Part shown: positions 55,206 to 63,708 of the stretch, one piece after another
Numbering within the stretch: position 1 is the first letter of the stretch
Layout: every line of letters begins with the position of its first letter
NCBI RefSeq assembly: GCF_000467125.1
Contig: NZ_BATJ01000008.1
Span: 62,001 to 126,000, forward strand
DNA: 64,000 nt
Reading direction: 5' to 3'
DNA from: Vibrio proteolyticus NBRC 13287
Lineage (GTDB): Bacteria > Pseudomonadota > Gammaproteobacteria > Enterobacterales > Vibrionaceae
Translations under genes and position numbers: made by a program
Notes under the pieces: model-generated
The model's database searches: none
What the model was told of the DNA's origin: nothing
The model's input: the letters and a program-made list of their open reading frames with translations, nothing else

Positions 55206-55382
55206 GTTAATAACATTATGTTTGTTACCTAATGGGGGAACTGTAATTAACTCTGCCAAGTTTGTCAATTTGTGTTATTAACCACGAATATTGTGCTACT
55301 TTCTATAAGGTGGGATTTGTCAGCTATTCTCGTAAGTTAGCATCCACCTTGCTGGTTAAACGTTAATTTTTAAGTTAATAAC
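55206..55382. promoter_or_regulatory. Three GTTAwTAAC palindromes, putative NrtR operators
   Basis: GTTAATAAC at 55206-55214 (inside the larger palindrome AATGTTAATAACATT), GTTATTAAC at 55274-55282 and GTTAATAAC at 55374-55382 lie between pncB and nrtR. The shared core and positions near both promoters suggest binding by the adjacent NrtR. Confidence 0.65.
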
Positions 55383-55460
55383 AAATCGTTACTTTCCTGT
55401 TGACCTCGTGATAATGGCTGGGTAAGGTAGCGAACAAGTAGAGACATATAAGAGGCCACC

Positions 55461-56174
55461 ATGATAGTAACCATTGACATGATATGTCTGAAATTGGGTG
55501 ACAACGGGTTAGAAGTGCTTTTGATTAAGCGCAGTAACCCCAATCGTCCCCAATGTGGTATGTGGTCGATCCCTGGTGGTTTCGTGTTTGAACAGGACAT
55601 GAGTGAGCAGGGCGGGTTGCCCGCCGATGAGGATTTTGACGCTGCGCGCAGGCGTATCTGTCGACAGAAGATCCACACTTACCCAAATTACATCAGTCAG
55701 CCTATGGTGGACGGCAACCCAAAACGTGATCCAGATGGGTGGAGTGTGTCCATTGCGCACTACGCACTGCTAAACCATACCAATGTCGAGCAGATCAACA
55801 ACTGCGGCTTGTGCCGGGAACAACTTCGTTGGTTTCGTCTGGATAGTATACTTAATAATGAATTGGCTTTGGCATTTGACCATGCCGACCTGATTAAGCT
55901 GGCGTGGAATAAGCTGCGTGCAGCGGTGGAGTATACTTCCGTAGCGCTGTTTGCGCTTGATAAAGAGTTTTTAGTCTCTGACATCATTTCGGCTTACGCT
56001 AAGTTCGGTGTTGAGGTTAACCGGATGACAGTGAAGCGGCGCCTGATTGAAACAGGAGTCATCACCAGTGCAAACAAGATGGCTTCGAGTAATAAGGGGA
56101 AAGGCGGCAAGCCTGCTCAGGTGTACAGCCTTGGCCAGAAAAGTGTGACTTATTTTCAGACATGTCTGCGGTAA
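55461..56174 (+). CDS. nrtR: NrtR-type Nudix transcriptional regulator of NAD metabolism
   Basis: This 237-residue protein has an N-terminal Nudix-fold domain (residues 1-140: VLLIKRSNPNRPQCGMWSIP, then GGFVFEQDMSE) and a C-terminal winged helix (about 165-235: AKFGVEVNRMTVKRRLIETG). The catalytic REUxEExGU box is lost, reading RRRICRQKIHT, so it is not a hydrolase. NrtR proteins are known to bind ADP-ribose or related NAD derivatives and to repress NAD-salvage genes. It is divergent from pncB and 18 bases upstream of the nicotinamidase gene, and the repeated palindromes in the divergent gap fit autoregulation. Confidence 0.9.
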   Translation: MIVTIDMICLKLGDNGLEVLLIKRSNPNRPQCGMWSIPGGFVFEQDMSEQGGLPADEDFDAARRRICRQKIHTYPNYISQPMVDGNPKRDPDGWSVSIAHYALLNHTNVEQINNCGLCREQLRWFRLDSILNNELALAFDHADLIKLAWNKLRAAVEYTSVALFALDKEFLVSDIISAYAKFGVEVNRMTVKRRLIETGVITSANKMASSNKGKGGKPAQVYSLGQKSVTYFQTCLR

Positions 56175-56192
56175 CACCGCAAAGGATATCTC

Positions 56193-56846
56193 ATGAGTAC
56201 AGATGTAACGTTGGATAGAGCGACTACTGCCGCATTGGATGTGGATCCGCAGAAAGGCTTCAGCGAACTGTGTCCGAATGAATTGCCGGTGGCGGGCGCG
56301 CTCGATATTGTTGATGAGCTAAAGCGCAATCACAGTAAAGCGGCTTTAACGCTCGTGTCCAGAGACATGCATCCACCTGGCGCTGCCTGGGAAGCGGACA
56401 CACCAGATCAGATGTTGCAGCCGGTAGGTTTGCCTGAGGTGGATATCAAATGGAACCCTCATTGTGTGGTTGGTACGCCAGGCGTGGAGCTGCTACCAGG
56501 TCTGCCGGCGGTGCGTGAGTATGATTTTCAAATCAATAAAGGCATCGACCCGGATGCACATCCTTATGGGGCTTTCTATCATGATCAGGCCGATACATTG
56601 TCAACGGGGGGGCTTGAGTTCTTACGTGCCAACCGCATTCACACTGTCATCGTGGGTGGTCTGGCGTTAGATTTTTGTGTCAAAAAATCGATAGAGCAGT
56701 TGCTGGAGGCTGGTTTTAACGTCGTATTGAATCTGGCTGCAACACGAGCGGTGTTTGCGGAAAATACCGCACAGGTGGCGGCTGAATTGAGTGCAAAAGG
56801 TGTCACTGTGGTCGACACTGCGGCATCTATTTCGGTGAGTGCATAA
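56193..56846 (+). CDS. pncA: Nicotinamidase (isochorismatase family)
   Basis: This 217-residue cysteine hydrolase is predicted to deamidate nicotinamide to nicotinate, feeding PncB. The catalytic triad is visible: D16 (LDVDPQKGF), K116 (FQINKGIDPD) and C162 (LALDFCVKKSIEQL), with the nearby cis-peptide glycine-rich strand IVGGLALDF. A metal site is suggested by D/H residues in SRDMHPPGAAW. Length and sequence differ from E. coli PncA (about 213 residues), but the position in an operon with nrtR and divergent from pncB supports the role. AAGGA lies seven bases before the ATG. Confidence 0.9.
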   Translation: MSTDVTLDRATTAALDVDPQKGFSELCPNELPVAGALDIVDELKRNHSKAALTLVSRDMHPPGAAWEADTPDQMLQPVGLPEVDIKWNPHCVVGTPGVELLPGLPAVREYDFQINKGIDPDAHPYGAFYHDQADTLSTGGLEFLRANRIHTVIVGGLALDFCVKKSIEQLLEAGFNVVLNLAATRAVFAENTAQVAAELSAKGVTVVDTAASISVSA

Positions 56847-57264
56847 CAGGTGCGGCCAATATTGGTTGAAATGCCAACGATGTTTACTACAGTGATATGA
56901 GATCGGGTGACTAGTTATATCCACACGGTAAGTGATTGATTTCACTAAATATAAAGAAATGACAAAAATTTTAAATTTGTCATTTAACTGGTCTTTTATT
57001 CTGATATTGACGCCTTAGTTGGTTTTAAATGTGGTAAATGGTTGATTTTGTATTGATATATCAGAATAAAACTAGATGTTGCCAGTTCTTTATGTCTTTG
57101 ATTTGAATGGCTATTGTCTATTCGCTTAAGAAAAAAGTTGGCGAAAATCAGAAGCTTGGCATACACTTTCCAAGGTAAAGCCGATATGTTGTTGATTGGC
57201 TAGGCGAATTGCTTTGGCGCTGTCAATTGGCAGCAATGTTTAACACAGCTTTGAGGGAAGTTTT
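56847..57264. other. 418-base gap between pncA and ihfA
   Basis: AT-rich, with no coding sequence I can support and no clear terminator after pncA. It should contain the ihfA promoter. An IHF-consensus match lies at 57146-57158, and a CTGTCAATTGGCAG hairpin is close to the ihfA ribosome site. Confidence 0.6.
57146..57158 (+). promoter_or_regulatory. IHF-consensus site upstream of ihfA
   Basis: AATCAGAAGCTTG fits the IHF consensus WATCARNNNNTTR at all fixed positions and lies in an AT-rich context 107 bases before ihfA, consistent with known IHF autoregulation. Confidence 0.4.
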
Positions 57265-57561
57265 ATGGCGCTCACAAAGGCCGATTTGGCTGAGAACCTG
57301 TTTGAAAAGCTTGGATACAGTAAACGGGATGCCAAGGAAACGGTTGAAGTGTTTTTCGAAGAAATTCGTAGAGCTCTGGAAAGTGGCGAACAGGTAAAAC
57401 TGTCCGGTTTTGGGAATTTCGATCTGCGAGACAAGAATGAACGTCCGGGTCGTAATCCGAAAACGGGTGAAGACATTCCTATTTCTGCTCGACGTGTCGT
57501 AACATTCCGCCCGGGTCAAAAACTGAAGGCTCGCGTCGAGAATATTAAAGTCGAAAAGTAA
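57265..57561 (+). CDS. ihfA: Integration host factor alpha subunit
   Basis: This 98-residue DNA-bending protein forms the heterodimer IHF with IhfB. It is recognisable from [20 protein letters not shown] at the N-terminus, the histone-like HU/IHF signature [20 protein letters not shown] near residue 47, and the DNA-intercalating proline in [11 protein letters not shown] near residue 65. AGGGAAG precedes the ATG. In many relatives it directly follows pheT; here it has its own upstream region. A strong terminator follows. Confidence 0.98.
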   Translation: MALTKADLAENLFEKLGYSKRDAKETVEVFFEEIRRALESGEQVKLSGFGNFDLRDKNERPGRNPKTGEDIPISARRVVTFRPGQKLKARVENIKVEK

Positions 57562-57565
57562 AGAC

Positions 57566-57602
57566 GCATAAGACCACACTCCCGTATGTGGTCTTTTGTT
57601 TT
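57566..57602 (+). terminator. Intrinsic terminator of ihfA
   Basis: AAGACCACA-(CTCCCGTA)-TGTGGTCTT stem followed by TTGTTTTTT, ten bases after the stop. Confidence 0.9.
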
Positions 57603-57630
57603 TTCGTCAGCCACACAACGGTTTCAGAGC

Positions 57631-57664
57631 GAACAAGCGACCAAATGGTCGCTTGTTGTTTTTG
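57631..57664. terminator. Terminator of relV
   Basis: GAACAAGCGACC-AAAT-GGTCGCTTGTT stem with A/T-rich flanks lies 13 bases after the relV stop on the minus strand. It can also act as a second terminator after ihfA. Confidence 0.8.
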
Positions 57665-57676
57665 GAGCAGAGTATT

Positions 57677-58450
57677 TTAAGCCGCCTGAATGTGAGTGGT
57701 AATGTAAGGTTGCCATGCGGCCTGATACAGTGCCTTTGACTGGCTACGAATATTCTTGATTCGAGCCATTTCTATATCGTTCAATGCTCGGTTCTCGCTC
57801 GCCGCCTGTCGCTCAATTGATTGAACCACTTCATACAAATCATGCTCTGGTCCGCTTTTCACGTCTGCAATGGCTTTCAGATGCAATTGCACTTCAGCGA
57901 TTACGCCGGTTTTTGGCAGACGAACTAACAAGTTCAGATCTCGGTAGCCGGATGCCGCCGGTTTTTTAAAGCGGTTTTTCACTTTTACGATCGTTGCTTC
58001 ACGGTCGAGTGCTTCGTAAACATCCACCAGGCTGGCTACATCGTTGGCAACGATGGTCGCTCGAGCCAAATCGGTAATGCGTTCGCTTTTCCCATTCAGT
58101 TCGTGGGCGATTTTTTCCTTGGCACGTTGCTCTGATTTTACCCCAGCGAAATATGCGTCGGTTGATGTCAGCAGTGCTGTGCTTTTACAAATGGTTTCCA
58201 GTTCACGCTGTGCTTGATGGGCTTTACTGTAGAGAACATCGAAATCTGTATAAGGCTGGAGGGGCGTGACGTCGATGGCTTGAATGCCATACAGGCCACT
58301 CAGGCTGTGTTTGAAGCGTTTAGAACAAACCTCGTTCTGGCTGGTTGAACGCGTTTCTTCGTTGCCAGGCACGGTAGGCATTGCTGCAAAGGCAGGTGCA
58401 CGGCTTAGTACCAGAAGCATCAGTGCTGTAGTACGCAGAAATAAGCTCAT
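57677..58450 (-). CDS. relV: Small alarmone synthetase RelV (RelA/SpoT domain)
   Basis: This 257-residue protein has a single RelA/SpoT synthetase domain and no hydrolase or regulatory domain. Conserved residues are K105, D127 and R130 (RITDLARATIV), L148 and E186 (VIAEVQLHLKAI). They correspond, with a constant shift of two, to the residues I recall as essential in V. cholerae RelV (K107, D129, R132, L150, E188). The position next to ihfA also matches that of relV there. RelV makes (p)ppGpp independently of RelA and SpoT. The N-terminus looks like a cleavable signal peptide (hydrophobic stretch, then APAFAA), which is surprising for an enzyme using ATP and GDP/GTP. AAGGAG precedes the ATG. 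Confidence 0.92.
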   Translation of the reverse strand: MSLFLRTTALMLLVLSRAPAFAAMPTVPGNEETRSTSQNEVCSKRFKHSLSGLYGIQAIDVTPLQPYTDFDVLYSKAHQAQRELETICKSTALLTSTDAYFAGVKSEQRAKEKIAHELNGKSERITDLARATIVANDVASLVDVYEALDREATIVKVKNRFKKPAASGYRDLNLLVRLPKTGVIAEVQLHLKAIADVKSGPEHDLYEVVQSIERQAASENRALNDIEMARIKNIRSQSKALYQAAWQPYITTHIQAA

Positions 58451-58794
58451 TCGCTCTCCTTAACTTGCATCGGCTTATAAAGTGGGAACTTAAAAGGTTA
58501 AGCGCAAAGCAATTCGGTCTCTAACTTGTTATTGGGTCGTCCATGCTGAAAACAACGCATCCAGAATGCTGGTTTTTTAAACTATGCGACAAGTCACAAA
58601 ATTATTGACTTTAAATTAGAGGTTTCTCAGAGCAGAAGGTTCATCTAAAACCTGTAACAAAGTGTTATCTGTCAAACAAGTGGAATCAGTATAGGCAGAG
58701 GAAGATTAATCGAAGATGAACACCGTCGTTCATTTTGGTTTATTTTCGAATTGGGGTAGGCTATGCCTCATGTAAAGTCAGTCACGAGATAAGA
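58451..58794. other. 344-base divergent gap between relV and tpm
   Basis: No coding sequence can be supported; this should hold the relV and tpm promoters. A minimal hairpin (CCAG-AATG-CTGG) followed by TTTTTT at about 58559-58576 points along the plus strand but is too short to call a terminator with confidence. Confidence 0.55.
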
Positions 58795-59445
58795 ATGAGA
58801 GATCCAGAGTTCTGGCACAGCAAATGGGCGGCCAATCAGATAGGTTTTCACCTTGACGATGTGAACCCATTGTTGATTAAATTTTGGCACCATACCAATC
58901 CTACACGAGAAGACAGTGTTTTTGTTCCATTGTGTGGTAAATCGGAAGATCTGGTCTGGCTGGCCAGCAAGCATGAGAGCGTTCAGGGTGTTGAATTGAG
59001 TACCATTGCGGTACGAGCATTTTTTGCCGAGCACTTTTATACCCCCTTGGTCATTCCGATCAGCGCTGAACATGAGTTGTATCAGTTTGATGAGCTTTCC
59101 GTGTACATCGGGGACTTTTTTACCGCGCCGATCGAGCCGGTCGACATTGTTTATGATCGCGCTTCACTGGTGGCGTTACCTCAGGAAATGCGGGGCCAAT
59201 ATGTTGAATATCTCAAAACCCGGATAAAACCGGGTGGGCGCATTTTATTGGTGACGCTTGATTACCAACAAAATGAAATGGCGGGGCCGCCATTCAGTGT
59301 GAGTGAAGAAGAAGTTCGTCAGCTGTATGATGGCTACCAGGTGACGCGCTTGCATCGGGATGTTGCCGATGAATCACACCCCAAACGCGCAAAAAAAGGT
59401 TTGAGCCGATTTGCCGAAGAAGTGTTCCTGATTGAAGGATTTTGA
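58795..59445 (+). CDS. tpm: Thiopurine S-methyltransferase
   Basis: This 216-residue SAM-dependent methyltransferase begins [18 protein letters not shown], as do bacterial TPMTs. The SAM-binding segments [17 protein letters not shown] near residue 42 and [15 protein letters not shown] near residue 62 are present, along with [13 protein letters not shown] near residue 120 and [20 protein letters not shown] near residue 150. Bacterial TPMTs methylate thiopurines and selenium or tellurium oxyanions; the physiological substrate is uncertain. The ATG at 58795 matches the family N-terminus, so longer frames are unlikely. A terminator follows. Confidence 0.95.
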   Translation: MRDPEFWHSKWAANQIGFHLDDVNPLLIKFWHHTNPTREDSVFVPLCGKSEDLVWLASKHESVQGVELSTIAVRAFFAEHFYTPLVIPISAEHELYQFDELSVYIGDFFTAPIEPVDIVYDRASLVALPQEMRGQYVEYLKTRIKPGGRILLVTLDYQQNEMAGPPFSVSEEEVRQLYDGYQVTRLHRDVADESHPKRAKKGLSRFAEEVFLIEGF

Positions 59446-59475
59446 AAAAGCGCCCGTGAATGGGCGCTTTTTTAT
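59444..59475. terminator. Bidirectional terminator between tpm and purT
   Basis: AAAAAGCGCCC-GTGAA-TGGGCGCTTTTTT is a strong stem with A and T flanks between convergent genes. Confidence 0.92.
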
Positions 59476-59496
59476 ATTTGTTCCCCGTCAGGAGAT

Positions 59497-60675
59497 TTAT
59501 TCGTAGGTCACTGTAACTTTAGAGGCGCAGTCGATGGCGTCAGTCAGTGCTTGCTCAAGGCTAGGTCGGCGGGTAATCACTACTCCTAAACGGCGGCGTC
59601 CTGCGATGTCTGGTTTAGCAAACAGACGTACTTGAGTCCGGGGTTGCAGCAGCGCCTGATCCAGGCCCTCGTAACCGATGTTGTCTGATGTTCCCTGTCC
59701 GAGCAGCACAGCAGAGGCGCATGGGCCGTATTGAGTAATGCCTGCGACAGGCAGTCCGGTAAACGCTCTAACGTGGAGCGCGAATTCTGACATGTCTTGA
59801 GACATCAGAGTCACCAGGCCAGTATCGTGCGGACGAGGAGATACTTCGTTGAAGATCACCTGATCGCCTTTTACAAACAACTCTACGCCGAAAATGCCGT
59901 ATCCCCCCAATGCATTGACGATTTGTTCCGCTGTGTATTCCGCGGCCTTGCGTGCGTTGTCGGACATCACCTGAGGTTGCCAGGACTCGCGATAGTCGCC
60001 ATCTTCCTGGCGGTGGCCGATGGGCGCGCAGAAATGCACACCATCGCAGGCACGTACCGTCAGCAGAGTGATTTCATAATCAAAATCAATGAAGCCTTCG
60101 ACGATGACACGTCCGGCCCCAGTCCGTCCGCCTTCCTGAGCATAATGCCAGGCTGAGTCAATGTCTTCCTGTGTTTTCAGCACGCTCTGACCTTTGCCGG
60201 ACGAACTCATCACTGGCTTGCAGACGCATGGCAAACCAACGTCTTGCACGGCTTGCTGAAACTCTTCGAAGGAATCAGCAAAACGGTACGGTGACGTATT
60301 CAGTTTCAAGGTCTCTGCCGCCAGGCGGCGAATCCCTTCGCGGTTCATGGTTAGTTGAGTGGCTTTTGCCGTCGGAACGACTTTCAACCCTTGCGTTTCA
60401 AGCTCAACCAGTTTGTCTGTTGCAATGGCTTCTATCTCTGGTACCACATAGTCAGGTCGCTCCTGCTCAATGATGGATTGCAACGCATCACCGTCGAGCA
60501 TATCCAGCACGTGACTGCGATGAGCCACCTGCATGGCTGGCGCATCAGCGTAGCGATCGCAAGCAATCACTTCCAGCCCGAGGCGCTGGCACTCGATGGC
60601 CACTTCTTTCCCCAGTTCTCCAGATCCCAGCAACAACACCCGGGTAGCATTTTTTCGTGTAGCAGTACCAAACAT
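59497..60675 (-). CDS. purT: Formate-dependent phosphoribosylglycinamide formyltransferase
   Basis: PurT makes formylglycinamide ribonucleotide from GAR, formate and ATP, an alternative to PurN in purine synthesis. At 392 residues it has the same length as E. coli PurT. The ATP-grasp motifs are visible: [20 protein letters not shown] near residue 15, [14 protein letters not shown] near residue 115, [13 protein letters not shown] near residue 157 (ATP lysine loop) and [18 protein letters not shown] near residue 275. The ATG at 60675 has AAGGATG upstream and matches the family N-terminus. A PurR box lies about 60 bases upstream, so it is probably co-regulated with purC. Confidence 0.97.
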   Translation of the reverse strand: MFGTATRKNATRVLLLGSGELGKEVAIECQRLGLEVIACDRYADAPAMQVAHRSHVLDMLDGDALQSIIEQERPDYVVPEIEAIATDKLVELETQGLKVVPTAKATQLTMNREGIRRLAAETLKLNTSPYRFADSFEEFQQAVQDVGLPCVCKPVMSSSGKGQSVLKTQEDIDSAWHYAQEGGRTGAGRVIVEGFIDFDYEITLLTVRACDGVHFCAPIGHRQEDGDYRESWQPQVMSDNARKAAEYTAEQIVNALGGYGIFGVELFVKGDQVIFNEVSPRPHDTGLVTLMSQDMSEFALHVRAFTGLPVAGITQYGPCASAVLLGQGTSDNIGYEGLDQALLQPRTQVRLFAKPDIAGRRRLGVVITRRPSLEQALTDAIDCASKVTVTYE

Positions 60676-60735
60676 GACGCATCCTTTTTCGACACAGAAC
60701 AAAATTTTCCGCGATCATACGCATTATTTTTTCAA

Positions 60736-60751
60736 AAGCAAACGTTTGCGT
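60736..60751. promoter_or_regulatory. PurR box upstream of purT
   Basis: AAGCAAACGTTTGCGT matches the PurR consensus ACGCAAACGTTTGCGT at 15 of 16 positions and lies 61 bases before the purT start. Confidence 0.9.
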
Positions 60752-60957
60752 GTGGCGATTTGTCGGTATCAGGTGAATGAATACGGCATGAAATCCGACT
60801 TACAGCACATTTACAAAACAAATTTCATAGAGTGGTGTAATTCATTGATCTGACGCTAAACAAAGAGAGCACGACACGGCCGATAATGCTTCAGACAGGT
60901 TGTCGAGTTATTACTCCACACCCGAGTTAAATCTGCCTCAGGAAGAGTGATTTTGCC

Positions 60958-62376
60958 ATGCGTCCGTATCTAAAATACCTAATTCCGACTGTCATTCCGC
61001 TGCTTGTTCTGCTGCTGCCTTCATCCGCATTCCCGTTTGTCGGCATGACCATCATCCAGCAGCGGGTCATCGCTGTATTTCTCTTAGCTGCTTTGTGTTG
61101 GGTGTTTGAGCCGATCCCGATATACGCCACTTCGGTGGTGATCATTGTGCTGGAGTTGCTGCTATTGTCAGACAAAAGCATCATCCTATTTCGCTTGGCA
61201 GAAGGACAGCCACACTTTGGTGAACTGCTCAAATATCAGGATATTATGGCAACATTTGCCAGCCCCATTATCATGCTGTTTCTGGGCGGTTTTTTTCTTG
61301 CCATGGCGGCGACCAAGTATCGACTGGACGTGAACTTAGCGAGGGTGCTTTTAAAGCCGTTCGGTCACGATCCCAAATACGTCATGTTGGGACTGATGTT
61401 GATCACGGCGGTGTTTTCCATGTTTATGTCTAACACAGCAACGACCGCAATGATGTTATCGATACTGGCACCAGTGATTGCCGTATTCGGTCCTAACGAT
61501 CCGGGTCGCATTGCTTTTGCGTTGTGCATCCCAGTGGCGGCGAATATTGGCGGGATAGGTACTCCCATCGGCACGCCCCCCAATGCGATTGCTTTGAAAT
61601 ACCTGGTGGGGGACAACCTGATTACATTTGGGGAGTGGATGGTCTTTGGCGTGCCGTTTGTGGTTATCATGATGACGCTCGCCTGGTTTTTGATCGGCTT
61701 TCTGTATAAAGCGGAACAACAGACCATCGAATTGAGTATCAAAGGCAAGTTTCTAAAAACACCTAAAGCGATCACGGTTTACATCACCTTTGCTTTGACA
61801 ATTATCCTTTGGTTGATGGGCTCTTCACACGGCATGAACTCCTACACCGTCGCGCTGATCCCGGTCGCGGTGTTTTCTCTCACAGGGATCATCAACAAAG
61901 AAGACCTGAAAAGAATTTCCTGGGATGTCTTATGGCTGGTCTCCGGGGGGATTGCGCTCGGCTTGGCACTGGACAAAACCGGGCTTGCCCGTCTGGTGGT
62001 TCACAGTATTCCGTTTGATCAATTTTCTCCCTATGTGGTGCTGTTTGGTGCAGCGTTCCTGTGTTTAGCGATGGCCAATTTTATGTCACACACTGCCACG
62101 GCGAACCTGTTGATGCCCATTATGGCGGCATTGGGTACTTCGATGGCTTCACTGATGCCGCTTGGTGGCGAAATTACCTTAATTTTGGTCGTGACCTTTG
62201 CCGCGTCCTTGGGAATGTCGTTACCGATCAGTACACCACCGAACGCGTTGGCACACGCTACTGGGTACGTTCAAAGCAACCAGATGGCTCGGATCGGTGT
62301 GGTTCTGGGCGTCATTGGGGTATTGCTGAGTTTTGTCATGGTGTGGATTCTTCACGCTGTAGGTCATATCGGATAA
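60958..62376 (+). CDS. SLC13/DASS family sodium-coupled anion symporter
   Basis: This 472-residue inner-membrane carrier has the inverted-repeat DASS plan known from VcINDY. The first hairpin motif is SNTATTAMM near residue 158, with IGGIGTPIGTPPNAIALKYL near residue 198. The second repeat has SHTATANLLMP near residue 377 and LPISTPPNALAHATGYVQSN near residue 422. In VcINDY both substrate motifs are SNT; here the second is SHT, which may alter selectivity. It probably takes up di- or tricarboxylates or related anions. Its stop lies four bases before the histidine kinase start, implying that the kinase and the following response regulator are co-transcribed with it. Confidence 0.92.
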   Translation: MRPYLKYLIPTVIPLLVLLLPSSAFPFVGMTIIQQRVIAVFLLAALCWVFEPIPIYATSVVIIVLELLLLSDKSIILFRLAEGQPHFGELLKYQDIMATFASPIIMLFLGGFFLAMAATKYRLDVNLARVLLKPFGHDPKYVMLGLMLITAVFSMFMSNTATTAMMLSILAPVIAVFGPNDPGRIAFALCIPVAANIGGIGTPIGTPPNAIALKYLVGDNLITFGEWMVFGVPFVVIMMTLAWFLIGFLYKAEQQTIELSIKGKFLKTPKAITVYITFALTIILWLMGSSHGMNSYTVALIPVAVFSLTGIINKEDLKRISWDVLWLVSGGIALGLALDKTGLARLVVHSIPFDQFSPYVVLFGAAFLCLAMANFMSHTATANLLMPIMAALGTSMASLMPLGGEITLILVVTFAASLGMSLPISTPPNALAHATGYVQSNQMARIGVVLGVIGVLLSFVMVWILHAVGHIG

Positions 62377-62380
62377 GCGC

Positions 62381-63706
62381 ATGAACGACTCAGGCTTGCA
62401 AGCGCTGATTGCGCGTTATTTTAGTCAGCCGGAACGGCGCCTTCAGGTTTCAGCAGGGCATCAGTTGATCGAGCAAGATAGCCAGAATGACCGTTTGTAC
62501 TATGTGATTGCCGGTGAACTGGACGGGTATTTTACCGAGCAGGGTGCGTCAGCCATCAAAGTTTTTTCGGCCATGCCAGGCGCATTTCTGGGCGTGCACA
62601 GTTTTTTCTCCGGGAATGGCGCAGCCAGTTCGACGGTGATAGCAAAAACAGCGGCGGAGCTAGCATGGATAGATCGCCACACCGCAGCGATTGACGCCGA
62701 ACAATATGGGGTGCTGACCACGCAGTTTATGCCAGTGATTGTCAACGAGCTGTCACAACGTCAGCGCAGAGCGACACAGGAAGCACTTGCCAAAGAACGG
62801 GCACTGCAAAAGTTACATCTCGCAGAACAGATGACCACACTAGGCCAACTGGCAGCAGGGTTGGCACATGAACTGAATAACGCGATTGGTGTCGTAAGCA
62901 GTAAGTCTCAGCGTCTGGAGAGCGTCTTATTGCAACTGCTCGAAGAGCAGCACCCAGGCGCCAGTCTGTATTATGAACTGGGATTGCAACACGGCCAGAA
63001 AGCGTCCTCTGTTCAGGTGAGAAATAAAGGCCGGGAACTGGAGCGCGACTATCATTTGCCCAAAGAGCTGGCGCGAAATCTGGCTCGTGCTGTACCGGAT
63101 GATGTACTGGAGCAGCATTGGTTAGCCGACCCGGTTGCCGCGATTCGATATTGGGAAATTGGACGCGATCTGCACGATCTTCGTTTGGCGACCCGGCACA
63201 CAGTTGGCATTGTCAAATCTGTAAAACAGTTGGGCCGTACCGATATTTCGCAAGATGAAGCCGTGGACATTAATGAAACGCTGCATCGTGCGGTTGCGTT
63301 ATTGCAGAGCGATCTCAGACGAGTGGCAGTGCGGATACGACCTGCAGAGCTGCCACTGTTTACTGCGTCATCGACAGAGCTGGTGCAGGTTTGGGTCAAC
63401 ATTCTCAAAAATGCCTGTGATGCGATGCGGCAGACGGAGGCTCCGGAAATTGATATCCAAACTCGGCTGAGTAAGCAGCGCATTCTGATCACGTTGTCCA
63501 ACAACGGTCCTGAAATCGACGAAACCACTCGTCGTAAGATTTTCCAGCCCAGTTTTACGACGAAGAAAGGCGGGCTGTCGTTTGGTCTTGGTTTAGGTCT
63601 GTCGATTGCGCGCCGGATCATTACCGGTTATGGCGGAACGATCGCGGTAAAAAGCGACAAACAGCGCACCGTTTTCAGGATAAAACTACCAATTGAGGGT
63701 AAGTAA
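62381..63706 (+). CDS. Soluble sensor histidine kinase with N-terminal CNMP-type domain
   Basis: This 441-residue protein has no membrane helix. Residues 15-120 resemble a cyclic-nucleotide-binding beta-barrel (AGHQLIEQDSQNDRLYYVIA, GELDGYF, MPGAFLGVHSFF). A short coiled coil leads to the H-box LAAGLAHELNNAIGVV (phosphoacceptor His near residue 163). About 100 residues of unusual helical insert separate it from the ATPase domain: N-box VWVNILKNACDAM, G1 LSNNGPEID, F-box FTTKKGG, and G2 SFGLGLGLSIARRI. It lies between the DASS carrier and a response regulator, so it probably signals nutrient status; the ligand is unknown. Confidence 0.93.
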   Translation: MNDSGLQALIARYFSQPERRLQVSAGHQLIEQDSQNDRLYYVIAGELDGYFTEQGASAIKVFSAMPGAFLGVHSFFSGNGAASSTVIAKTAAELAWIDRHTAAIDAEQYGVLTTQFMPVIVNELSQRQRRATQEALAKERALQKLHLAEQMTTLGQLAAGLAHELNNAIGVVSSKSQRLESVLLQLLEEQHPGASLYYELGLQHGQKASSVQVRNKGRELERDYHLPKELARNLARAVPDDVLEQHWLADPVAAIRYWEIGRDLHDLRLATRHTVGIVKSVKQLGRTDISQDEAVDINETLHRAVALLQSDLRRVAVRIRPAELPLFTASSTELVQVWVNILKNACDAMRQTEAPEIDIQTRLSKQRILITLSNNGPEIDETTRRKIFQPSFTTKKGGLSFGLGLGLSIARRIITGYGGTIAVKSDKQRTVFRIKLPIEGK

Positions 63707-63708
63707 CC

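Noticed and set aside
57223..57579. 118-codon open frame antisense to ihfA
   Set aside because: It fully overlaps the conserved ihfA gene and shows no recognisable protein features; it is a shadow frame.
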